Shown here in pieces: positions 56,732 to 64,000 of a stretch of DNA of 64,000 bases; position 1 is the stretch's first letter; every line of letters begins with the position of its first letter. The position numbers and the translations under genes are program-made. Origin of the DNA: DATKWD01 sp963704815 (GTDB taxonomy: Bacteria; Actinomycetota; Acidimicrobiia; Acidimicrobiales; Salinilacustritrichaceae). Where the stretch lies: contig CAVPHU010000001.1 of the NCBI GenBank assembly GCA_963704815.1, positions 744,001 through 808,000 of the forward strand, given 5' to 3'. The notes under the pieces were generated by a model. That model was not told where the DNA came from, did not search any database, and saw nothing but the letters and a program-made list of their open reading frames with translations.

Positions 56732-57970
56732 TCAGTCCGTGAGCTCGGACTTCCGCCGGATCTCGGTGATGTGGGTCATGGCGTCGTTCACGTCGTCACC
56801 CTGCTCCTCCAGCAGCAGCGCCCGATCGGCGTCGGCTGCCTCCTTGGCGGCCGACAGATCGGCCTTGTCGAGGGCCCGGTCGACGCCGTGCTCCGCGATG
56901 AACTCGGCCCATTCGACCAGGGTGTCCACCATCTCGTCCTCGGGGACGACCGCCACGTTGGTGCCACGCACGAACAGGTGGCCTCGTTTGTTCCCGGCGG
57001 CGATGCCGATGTCGGCGTCGCGGGCCTCGCCGGGCCCGTTGACCACGCAGCCCATGACCGCGACCTGGAGGGGGATCTCCCGGTCGCCGAAGGCCTGCTG
57101 CGCCTGCTCGGCGACGGCGAAGACGTCGATTTCGGCACGACCGCAGCTGGGGCAGGCGATGAGGTCGACGTTCTTGCGCTCGCGAAGCCCGAGGGCCTCG
57201 AGCAACTGACGGCCGGCGCGTGCTTCCTGCACCGGATCGGCGGTGAGCGAGTAGCGAATGGTGTCGCCGATGCCCTCGCTGAGCAGGGTGGCGATGCCGG
57301 CGGTCGCCTTGATCAGTCCGGTGGGAGGTGGGCCGGCCTCGGTGACCCCGAGGTGGAGCGGGTGATCGGTGACATCGGCGAGCTGGCGGTAGGCCTCGAT
57401 CATCAACGGCACGCTCGACGCCTTGACCGAGATCTTGATGTCGTCGAACCCCACCTCGTCGAAGTAGGCGATCTCCTGGAGCGCCGACTCCACCATGGCT
57501 TCGGGCGTGACCTTGCCGCCGTACTTCGCGTAGAGCGCCGGATCGAGCGATCCCCCGTTGACCCCGATCCGGATCGGCACGTTGCGATCCTTGGCCTCGG
57601 ACGCCACGGCCTTGATGTGCTCGGGCTTGCGGATGTTTCCGGGATTCAGCCGGAGGCAGTGCACGCCGGCCTCGAGCGCCTCGAGCGCCCGCCGGTACTG
57701 GTGATGGATGTCGGCGACGATCGGCACGGGTGACCGGGGAACGATCTGGGCCAGGCCTTCGGCCGCCTCGCGCTCGTTGCAGGTGCAGCGCACGATGTCG
57801 GCGCCGGCGGCGGCCAGCGCATAGATCTGCTGCAGCGTCCCTTCGACGTCCGCGGTCTTGGTGACCGTCATCGACTGCACCGTGATGGGTGCTCCACCGC
57901 CGACCGGAACCTTGCCGACGTGGATCTGCCGGGTCGAACGTCGATCGAACCGGGTCTGGCCGATGTCCAT
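56732..57970 (-). CDS. ispG: 4-hydroxy-3-methylbut-2-en-1-yl diphosphate synthase
   Basis: [4Fe-4S] enzyme of the MEP isoprenoid pathway. The 412-residue protein has the TIM-barrel start (ITVQSMTVTKTADVEGT) and the cluster cysteines in CPSCGR and GCVVNGPGE. It overlaps the rseP stop by one base and is downstream of dxr, so two pathway genes are co-transcribed. Confidence 0.95.
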   Translation of the reverse strand: MDIGQTRFDRRSTRQIHVGKVPVGGGAPITVQSMTVTKTADVEGTLQQIYALAAAGADIVRCTCNEREAAEGLAQIVPRSPVPIVADIHHQYRRALEALEAGVHCLRLNPGNIRKPEHIKAVASEAKDRNVPIRIGVNGGSLDPALYAKYGGKVTPEAMVESALQEIAYFDEVGFDDIKISVKASSVPLMIEAYRQLADVTDHPLHLGVTEAGPPPTGLIKATAGIATLLSEGIGDTIRYSLTADPVQEARAGRQLLEALGLRERKNVDLIACPSCGRAEIDVFAVAEQAQQAFGDREIPLQVAVMGCVVNGPGEARDADIGIAAGNKRGHLFVRGTNVAVVPEDEMVDTLVEWAEFIAEHGVDRALDKADLSAAKEAADADRALLLEEQGDDVNDAMTHITEIRRKSELTD

Positions 57971-59328
57971 CAGTTGATCGGCTGTGACACGTCGAGATAC
58001 AGACTGGTGATACCGATGAGCACCACGAAGAGCACCACGGCGTAGGTCAGGGGCAGCAGTTTGCCGACGTCGGCGAAATAGCGGCGCTCCTTGGTCGAGC
58101 GGAGGCGCTCGTAGGTGGCGATGGCCACATGGCCGCCGTCGAACGGGAGCATCGGGATCAGGTTGAAGATCCCGACGAACACGTTGATCGAGATCAGGAA
58201 GAAGACCGCACCCTCCCATCCTTCTTCGAACAGATCGGCGCCGAGCCGGACCGCTCCGTAGATCGAGAGCAGGCGGTCCTCGGCCGGGTTCTCCTCGGCG
58301 ACCGGTGCCGGCGACGTCGAGCCGGGATCGGTGGCGGGTGCCACGGCTTCGTCGGGGGTGACCTTGCCGAAGAAGTTGCCGAGGGTGTCGGGCGTGAAGA
58401 AGTCGACGAGGGCGAGCGTGCTCTCCTTCATCAGGAATCCGAAGTCCGAGATGGCGGTCGGGATGGCCTCGATCGGGCCGAGGTCGACCGCTGGGATGTC
58501 GTAGCTGATGCCGAGGAAGCCGGCCGATGGATCCTCCTCACGCACCCCGAGCGTGGTGCCCAGTGCGAGGGTCTCGCCGTCGCGAACGACGGTGAGTGAC
58601 ACCAGTTCGCCCGGACGATCGACGACATAGGCGCTGAGGTCGTCGAAGGTCGCGATGTCGGTGTCGTCGATGGCGACGACCCGATCGCCGTCCTCGAGGC
58701 CGGCCTCGGCCGCTGCGGTGCCCTCACCGACCCGGTTGACGATCCAGGCCGTGTCGGTCCGGCCGTCGGAGGCGGCCTTCTCGATCGACCCGCCACTCAC
58801 CGACGAGAAGGTGAGCACGATCCAGATCAGCACGAGGGCCTGGATGAAGTGCATCGTCGATCCGGCCACGGCGACCGAGAGCCGTCGAGGGTAGGACTGC
58901 TGGCGATAGGTGCGCGGCTCGTCCTCGGGCGGTACCTCCTCGAGGTTGCTCATCCCGATGATCCGCACGTAGGCGCCCGCGGGGATGCCCTTCAGGCCGT
59001 ATTCGGTCTCGCCCCGTCGGAACGACCAGATCTTGGGCCCGAACCCGATGAAGAACTCGGTGACCTTCATCCCCGACCACTTGGCCGTGAGGTAGTGCCC
59101 CAGTTCGTGGAGGAAGATCATCGCGATGACCGCCGCGATGGTGAAAACGATCGACAGCCGGAACGCGAAGCCGAGGGCCAGCGTGCCTGCGACCACGAGC
59201 CCGAGCCGCCACGCCCCGCCGGCGATCTCGCCGCGAGGTTCGACGGGCGACGGACCGCTCTGCGCCGTCGGCTCGGGGGCCGTGGGCTCGGAGGCCGAGT
59301 TCGGCGTCTCGTCGACGATGTCGGTCAC
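57970..59328 (-). CDS. rseP: Site-2 protease RseP/Rip1-type
   Basis: Intramembrane zinc metalloprotease that cleaves anti-sigma factors or other membrane proteins. The 452-residue protein has HELGH (74-78) in the first membrane helix, PDZ domain (EAGLEDGDRVVAIDDTDIATFDDL), and the NLIPMLPFDGGH third-ligand motif. A Pro/Thr-rich cytosolic N-terminus precedes TM1. ATG overlaps the dxr stop (ATGA). Confidence 0.92.
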   Translation of the reverse strand: MTDIVDETPNSASEPTAPEPTAQSGPSPVEPRGEIAGGAWRLGLVVAGTLALGFAFRLSIVFTIAAVIAMIFLHELGHYLTAKWSGMKVTEFFIGFGPKIWSFRRGETEYGLKGIPAGAYVRIIGMSNLEEVPPEDEPRTYRQQSYPRRLSVAVAGSTMHFIQALVLIWIVLTFSSVSGGSIEKAASDGRTDTAWIVNRVGEGTAAAEAGLEDGDRVVAIDDTDIATFDDLSAYVVDRPGELVSLTVVRDGETLALGTTLGVREEDPSAGFLGISYDIPAVDLGPIEAIPTAISDFGFLMKESTLALVDFFTPDTLGNFFGKVTPDEAVAPATDPGSTSPAPVAEENPAEDRLLSIYGAVRLGADLFEEGWEGAVFFLISINVFVGIFNLIPMLPFDGGHVAIATYERLRSTKERRYFADVGKLLPLTYAVVLFVVLIGITSLYLDVSQPIN

Positions 59329-60479
59329 AGGCTTCTCTTCTCGATGAGCTCGCGAGTCCGGTGCCGGGCCCGCTGGTCGGTCTCGATGACAACGTCGATC
59401 GAGGTGGCTGGGGTTCCATCATGCACGCCGAGGACCTCGGAAAGCACCGCGGGGATGTCGATCCACCGAATCCGGCCCGCCAGGAACGCCTCGACCGCGA
59501 CCTCGTTGGCGGCGTTGAGCCATGCAGGTGCGGTCCCCCCCTGGCGACCGGCGTCGTAGGCGAGCCCGAGACACCTGAAGGCCTCGTGGTCCGGCGCCTC
59601 GAAGTCGAGCCGGGAGAGCTCGGTCCAGTCGATGGCCCCGATGGCGGTGCCGGTCCGATCGGGCCAGGCCAACGCGTAGGCGATGGGGAGACGCATGTCG
59701 GGCATCGAGAGCTGGGCGATGGTTGCGCCGTCGGTGAAGGTCACCATCGAGTGGATGACCGATTGCGGGTGCACGACGACCTCGATGTCGTCGTAGTCGG
59801 TCCCGAAGAGCTCGTGGGCCTCGATCACCTCGAGCCCCTTGTTCATCAGCGTCGAGCTGTCGATGGTGATCTTCGGGCCCATGCTCCACGTCGGGTGAGC
59901 CAGCGCATCGTCGACGGTCACCCGCTCGAGCTCGGCGAACGCACGCCCGCGGAACGGTCCGCCGCTGGCCGTGAGGACGAGCTGGGCGACCCGCTGGTCG
60001 TGATCGTTGGCGCGCAGACACTGGTGGATGGCGCAGTGCTCGGAGTCGACCGGCACGAGTTCGGCACCCGGGGTGCGGCGGGCCGCCTGCACGACCGGAC
60101 CGGCGGCGATGAGCGACTCCTTGTTGGCCAACGCCAGCCGCTTGCCTGCTTCGAGCGTGGCCATGGTGACGTCGAGGCCGGCGAAGCCGACGACGCCGTT
60201 CACGACGGTGTCGGCGTCGGCAGCGAAGCTGGCCATGGCATCGGGGCCGGCGCGGACCTCGGTGCCGGGTGGTACCCGCTCTGCGAGCTCGGCGGCCCGC
60301 GATTCGTCGGCGATCGCCACGACCTTCGGACGCCACGTCTCGGCCTGCTCGACCAGGGTGTCGACCGACGTGTTGGCGCCGATGGCCACGAGCTCGAAGC
60401 GCGGATCCTCGGCCGCGATCACCTCGAGCGTCTGCAGCCCGATCGAGCCCGACGACCCAGCAATCGCAACCGTGCTCAC
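59325..60479 (-). CDS. dxr: 1-deoxy-D-xylulose 5-phosphate reductoisomerase
   Basis: Second step of the MEP pathway. The 384-residue protein has the NADPH motif AGSSGSIGLQTLEV and the substrate/metal site ANKESLIAAG, PVDSEH and TASGGPFRG. GTG 60479 is the start; TAGGCT (60491-60486) lies 6 nt upstream, so leaderless initiation at GTG is likely. Confidence 0.95.
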   Translation of the reverse strand: MSTVAIAGSSGSIGLQTLEVIAAEDPRFELVAIGANTSVDTLVEQAETWRPKVVAIADESRAAELAERVPPGTEVRAGPDAMASFAADADTVVNGVVGFAGLDVTMATLEAGKRLALANKESLIAAGPVVQAARRTPGAELVPVDSEHCAIHQCLRANDHDQRVAQLVLTASGGPFRGRAFAELERVTVDDALAHPTWSMGPKITIDSSTLMNKGLEVIEAHELFGTDYDDIEVVVHPQSVIHSMVTFTDGATIAQLSMPDMRLPIAYALAWPDRTGTAIGAIDWTELSRLDFEAPDHEAFRCLGLAYDAGRQGGTAPAWLNAANEVAVEAFLAGRIRWIDIPAVLSEVLGVHDGTPATSIDVVIETDQRARHRTRELIEKRSL

Positions 60480-60547
60480 AGACCAAGCCTACGACGACGA
60501 GCAGCAACCGGGGCACGAGGCCACACCCGCCGATCGACGACGAAGGA

Positions 60548-62077
60548 TCAGATGAAGAAGTCCGAGACCCGAGCGAGGTAGTAGACGCTCGGGAGCACGA
60601 ACAGCAGCGCATCGAAGCGATCGAGCAGTCCACCGTGGCCGGGGAGGATCGTTCCCATGTCCTTGACCCCGAGGTCGCGCTTGATCACCGATTGGCACAG
60701 GTCGCCGAGCGGAGCGGCCACCGCAGCGACCAGGCCGAGCTTGAGCGCCGCTCCCCCGCCGTCCCAGGGCGCGAAGCCCGGGACGAAGCCGGCCACGAAG
60801 ACGGCAGCCACGAAGGCCACGATCATGCCGCCGATGAGCCCTTCCCAGGTCTTGTTGGGGCTGGCAGCGGAGAGCGGATACTTGCCGGCGTTGCGGCCGA
60901 CGAAGAAGCCGCCGACGTCGTAGCCGACGGTGGCGATGATCGCGCCGAGCAGCAGCCCGACGCCGTCGGGAGCGGACAACATGAGGGCGGCGAACGAACC
61001 GAACATGCCGATCCACAGCACCCCGAGCAGGGTCACCCCCAGGTTGGCCGTCGGACGCTTCCCGCCGGCGCCGGCGAGATACCAGACCAGCCCGACCACG
61101 GTGGTCAGGAACAGCACGGCAGGAATGGCGGCCTCGCCGCGGTGGTAGGCCGCGAGGATGAGCGCGGGGACGGCCACGATGCCGACCAGCGAGGGAGGCT
61201 CGTAGCCGGCGCGCTGGACGGCGGTGAAGTACTCGAGTCCGGCGAGGCTGACCACGACGAGCACGAGCACGAGGCCACCCACCGGCCCGATGGCGAACGC
61301 GGCGAGAGCGAGGGCTGCGAAGCCGAGTCCGACGCCGAGCGCCTGGCCCATGTTCCGCCCGCCGCTGTCGGGCTCGAACCCGGCGTCGGCTTGCTCGACG
61401 CGGCCGGTTCCGATCACGACCGGTTCTTCGTAGGTGCCGTCGTCGTAGGTGCCGTCGCCGTAGTCGTCGTAGTCGTCGTCGGCTTCGTAGTACGCGCCGT
61501 CGTCGTAGGTGTCGACGTCGTCGTCGGCGTCGTCGGCGGCGAACACCGACCGGCCCTGTCGCGGCTCGTCGATGTCGTCGAACGAGAAGAAGTCGGAGTC
61601 CGACGGTCGATCGGTCTCGTCGAGGGCGCCGATGCTCATCCCCGAGGAGTCACCACCGAGGACGCGCACATCGTCGCGCTCGTCGTCGAAGTCGTCGCCG
61701 GAATCGCGCCAGCGAGGAGTGGACCCGGTGAAGCTCGCCCATTCGTCGTCGGGCGCCTCGTCCGGCTCGTCGCGGCGGAGGATCGCCGGCACCTCACCGG
61801 TGGCCGGCTCGGTCCAGTGCGGGAGGTCGACCCGATCGTCGACCAGTGAGGGCCGCTCGACATCCTCGGGCGACGTGCGGTTGCTGAGCGGGAACGACAC
61901 GGTCGGCGGCGGGCCGTCGTAGGGCTGCTCGGCCGGGCGATCACCCGGCTTGCGATCCTCATCGGTGAGACGACGGGCGACATCGTCGCGACCGAGCGCC
62001 TCGGCGGCCTCGTCGGCCCCGATCAGGCGAACCCCCTCACTCGGGGGATTGTCTTCATCATTGGTCTCGTCGGCCAC
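60548..62077 (-). CDS. cdsA: Phosphatidate cytidylyltransferase with long acidic N-terminal extension
   Basis: Makes CDP-diacylglycerol for phospholipid synthesis. The C-terminal ~270 residues are the membrane enzyme, with ASPNKTWEGLIGG and GDLCQSVIKRDLGVKDMGTILPGHGGLLDRFDALLF signature. The first ~240 residues are an acidic, Asp/Tyr-rich, disordered-looking extension. GTG 62077 follows an AAGGAG ribosome-binding site. The extension makes this protein about twice the usual length (509 versus about 270 aa). Confidence 0.9.
   Translation of the reverse strand: MADETNDEDNPPSEGVRLIGADEAAEALGRDDVARRLTDEDRKPGDRPAEQPYDGPPPTVSFPLSNRTSPEDVERPSLVDDRVDLPHWTEPATGEVPAILRRDEPDEAPDDEWASFTGSTPRWRDSGDDFDDERDDVRVLGGDSSGMSIGALDETDRPSDSDFFSFDDIDEPRQGRSVFAADDADDDVDTYDDGAYYEADDDYDDYGDGTYDDGTYEEPVVIGTGRVEQADAGFEPDSGGRNMGQALGVGLGFAALALAAFAIGPVGGLVLVLVVVSLAGLEYFTAVQRAGYEPPSLVGIVAVPALILAAYHRGEAAIPAVLFLTTVVGLVWYLAGAGGKRPTANLGVTLLGVLWIGMFGSFAALMLSAPDGVGLLLGAIIATVGYDVGGFFVGRNAGKYPLSAASPNKTWEGLIGGMIVAFVAAVFVAGFVPGFAPWDGGGAALKLGLVAAVAAPLGDLCQSVIKRDLGVKDMGTILPGHGGLLDRFDALLFVLPSVYYLARVSDFFI
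61424..61560 (-). repeat. Asp/Tyr-rich triplet repeat in cdsA extension
   Basis: Short gtcgtcgtaggtgccg-type units repeat here and encode DDGTYDDGTYEEP, DYDDYGDG and DDADDDVDTYDDGAYYEADDD. It may be a flexible acidic tether and is liable to slippage. Confidence 0.65.
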
Positions 62078-62106
62078 TTCGGCTCCTTCGTCGTCGGTCG
62101 GGGACC

Positions 62107-62674
62107 TCAGACTTCGAGTAGCTCCGCTTCCTTGCGTTGCAAGGCGTCGTCGATCTGAGCTTCATGGGTGTGGGTGATCTTGTCGAGGTCGGCTTCGGCC
62201 CGGTGAAGGTCGTCTTCGCTCATGTCGCCATCCTTCTCGAATGCCTCAAGATCCTGCCTCGCCGCACGCCGGGTGTTGCGGATGCTCACCCGGCCGTCCT
62301 CCGCCATCGACTTGACGACCTTCACCAGGTCGCGTCGACGCTCCTCGGTGAGTTGCGGGAACGAGAGCCGCAGCACCGTCGCCGTCGGAGCTGGGATTGA
62401 GCCCCAGATCGCTGCCCTGGATGGCCTTCTCGATGGCGGCGATCGCGGTCTTGTCGTACGGGCTGATGACCAGCATCCGGGCCTCGGGCACGCTGAAGCC
62501 GGCGATCTGCTGCATCGGGACGTCGGACCCGTAGTACTCGACCGGCATCTTCTCGACGAGGGCCGGTGTGGCCCGACCGGTGCGGACCGACGCCATGTCG
62601 CGCCGGGTGTGCTGCACCGCAGCCTGCATCTGCTCGGCAGCATCGTCGATGACCAGCGAGGCGGTTTCGCTCAT
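62107..62674 (-). CDS. frr: Ribosome recycling factor (frameshifted)
   Basis: Releases ribosomes after termination together with EF-G. The N-terminal part (SVRTGRATPALVEKMPVEYYGSDVPMQQIA...NPSSDG) and C-terminal part (VLRLSFPQLTEERRRDLVKVVKSMAEDGRVSIRN...) are in two frames. Removing one base at 62380 gives DGTVLRLSFPQ and 188 aa, a normal size. It follows pyrH by 19 bp. Confidence 0.93.
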
Positions 62675-62693
62675 GTCGGCGCACTCATGGTCA

Positions 62694-63436
62694 TCACCTG
62701 ACCAGGGTACCGATCGCCTTGCCCTCGAGGACAGGCGCGGAGGTTGCCCGGGTTCGAGCACGTCGAACACGACGATCGGCAGGTCGTTGTCCATGCAGAA
62801 CGTGATCGAGGTGGGGTCCATCACGTTGAGTCCCTGGTTGAGCACGTCCATGTAGGTGAGTTCGTCGATCTTGGTGGCCGTCGGGATCGAGCTTGGGGTC
62901 GGCGGTGTAGACGCCGTCGACCCCGGAGTGGGTGCCCTTCAGCACCGCCTCGGCCGACACCTCGGCCGCGCGGAGCGCAGCCGGGGTGTCGGTGGTGAAG
63001 AACGGGCTGCCGAGGCCGCCGGCGAAGATGACGACCCGCCCCTTCTCGAGGTGCCGGATGGCCCGCGGCGGATGTACGGCTCGGCGATCTGGTCCATGTG
63101 GACCGCCGTCTGCACCCGGGTCGGCTGGCCGAGTCGCTCGAGCGTGTCCTGGAGGCGCCAGCGCGTTGATGACGGTGGCCAGCATGCCCATGTAGTCGGC
63201 CTGGGCGCGGTCCATGCCGGCGCCGGCGCCGGTCATGCCCCGCCAGATGTTGCCGCCGCCGACGACGACGGCGATGTCGACGCCGAGGCTCGCGGGCCTC
63301 GACGATGTCGTCGGCGAGCTGCTCGACGACGTCGCCGTCGATGCCGTCGGCACGTCGCCGGCGAACGCCTCGCCCGAGAGCTTGAGGAGCGACCCGCGTC
63401 CAGCGCAGGCCCCGGGGCGCGGCCGTCGGCTGGCAT
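62694..63436 (-). CDS. pyrH: UMP kinase (multiple frameshifts)
   Basis: Phosphorylates UMP to UDP. Conserved pieces are spread over all three frames: LLKLSGEAFAG, VDIAVVVGGGNIWRG, ADYMGMLATVINALA, MDQIAEPYIRR, GRVVIFAGGLGSPFFTTDTPAALRA, DGVYTADPKLDP, LPIVVFDVLEPG and EGKAIGTLVR. About nine indels (near 63416, 63390, 63346, 63295, 63157, 63065, 62884, 62748, 62730) are needed; the net repair gives 245 aa. ATG 63436 is the likely start. It is an error-rich stretch, not a pseudogene. Confidence 0.88.
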
Positions 63437-64000
63437 CAGTGCCGATCAGCACCTGTGCGAAACGGACGAGCTCGGCGTCGCCGAGCCGTTGCTCGATGGT
63501 CTGCTTCTCGTCGCTTCACGAACTTCTGCTCGATGCAGCACCTGCTCCTGGAACCAGCCGGTGAGCCGGCCCTCGACGATCTTGTCGATCGCCTGCTCGG
63601 GCTTGCCCTCGGCTTGCGGGTGAGGTCCTCGAGCGTGGCCCGCTCCTCGGCCACCTCGGCCTCGGGCACCTCGTCGCGGCTCACGTACGACGGCTTCGTG
63701 AACGCGATGTGGACCGCGAGATCGTGGGCGAGCTCGGGCGTGCCGCCGGCGAGCTCGACGATGACGGCGTTGACGCCTCGTCCGTCCTGGGTGTGGAGGT
63801 AGGTGTCGAGGACGTGGCCCGGCGCCGGCCTCGACCAGCGCACGACCCGTCCGAGCGTCGATGTTCTCCTTGATGGTGACCTTCAGGTCGTCGATCCGGT
63901 CCTTGGCGGCCTCGATGGCCGACTCGCCGTCGGCCAGCACGTCGTCGGCGAGCTGCTGGGCGAGGCGGGCGAAGGCCTCGTTCTTGGCCGCGAAGTCGGT
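63437..64000 (-). CDS. tsf: Elongation factor Ts, C-terminal part (frameshifted, partial)
   Basis: Nucleotide exchange factor of EF-Tu. TDFAAKNEAFARLAQQLADDVLA at the right edge, then ENIDARTGRALVEAGAG, VLDTYLHTQDGRGVNAVIVELAGG, KPEQAIDKIVEGRLTGWFQEQVL and EQKFVKR are family features. Indels near 63818-63820, 63613, 63535, 63513 and about 63438 interrupt it. The N-terminal UBA-like domain lies beyond the window. The likely stop overlaps the pyrH ATG. Confidence 0.9.

Noticed and set aside
55082..57733. 883-codon plus-strand frame over proS and ispG
   Set aside because: It is antisense shadow; both minus-strand enzymes have full motifs.
61424..61560. CRISPR-like array in the gtcgtc repeats
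   Set aside because: The units are short, uneven and coding (Asp/Tyr), without spacers of constant size.

Overview
The window is GC-rich, densely packed bacterial chromosome. It has no gene-free stretch over 300 bp, no phage or insertion-sequence genes, no CRISPR array and no tRNA or rRNA gene that I can see. Actinobacterial features are the CGAAC-N4-GTTCG LexA boxes, succinylase-type DAP genes, many GTG/TTG starts and many apparently leaderless genes with a TANNNT -10 box 6-10 nt before the start codon. The gene order (dapC-hflX-dapF-miaA-miaB-recA, pnp-rpsO-ribF-truB-rbfA-infB-nusA-rimP, proS-ispG-rseP-dxr-cdsA-frr-pyrH-tsf) and an archaeal-type prolyl-tRNA synthetase suggest the class Acidimicrobiia. 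That placement is inference.

Layout. 1-11.8 kb: DAP/lysine genes (dapE, dapD, dapC, dapF) and tRNA/ribosome maturation genes (hflX, miaA, miaB) on the minus strand, interrupted by one giant plus-strand coiled-coil repeat protein (1212-6210), the least explained gene here. 11.9-20 kb: recA with a two-promoter SOS-type control region, an MFS transporter, cinA, a phosphodiesterase/glycosyltransferase pair, pgsA and rimO. 20-31 kb: small accessory enzymes (flavin/F420-type oxidoreductase, DUF971, SMP-30, Ca2+/cation exchanger, hydrolase, P-loop kinase, FHA protein), ftsK, an ASCH/DinB/VOC cluster, a ribbon-helix-helix regulator and mutM. 31-41.4 kb: lipoprotein, RNase J, dapA, azlCD, a diiron protein with its TetR regulator, SURF1, a sulfatase, a DedA-like protein, an SDR and dapB. 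41.5-64 kb: a CPBP protease, then an almost unbroken minus-strand block of translation, RNA-decay, isoprenoid (dxr, ispG), phospholipid (cdsA) and nucleotide (pyrH) genes, ending inside tsf.

How the genes work together. Six DAP-pathway genes (dapA, B, C, D, E, F) lie within 41 kb and cover the steps from dihydrodipicolinate synthase to meso-DAP, needed for lysine and peptidoglycan. The rimP-nusA-infB and truB-rbfA genes form a translation-initiation and ribosome-maturation block joined by 4-base stop/start overlaps. Its leader carries a terminator-like hairpin that could attenuate transcription.

Caution on sequence quality. About 30 single-base indels interrupt conserved genes (miaA, miaB, rimO, ftsK, SURF1, sulfatase, frr, pyrH, tsf and the coiled-coil gene). 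They are mostly apparent insertions in short G/C runs and are concentrated at 25.2-26.2 kb and after 62.3 kb. When they are reversed, every gene returns to a normal family length, so I read them as sequence errors, not biology. The best candidates for new biology are the coiled-coil repeat protein, the rimP leader attenuator, the recA dual promoter, and the operator-like palindromes before tetR and the CPBP protease.
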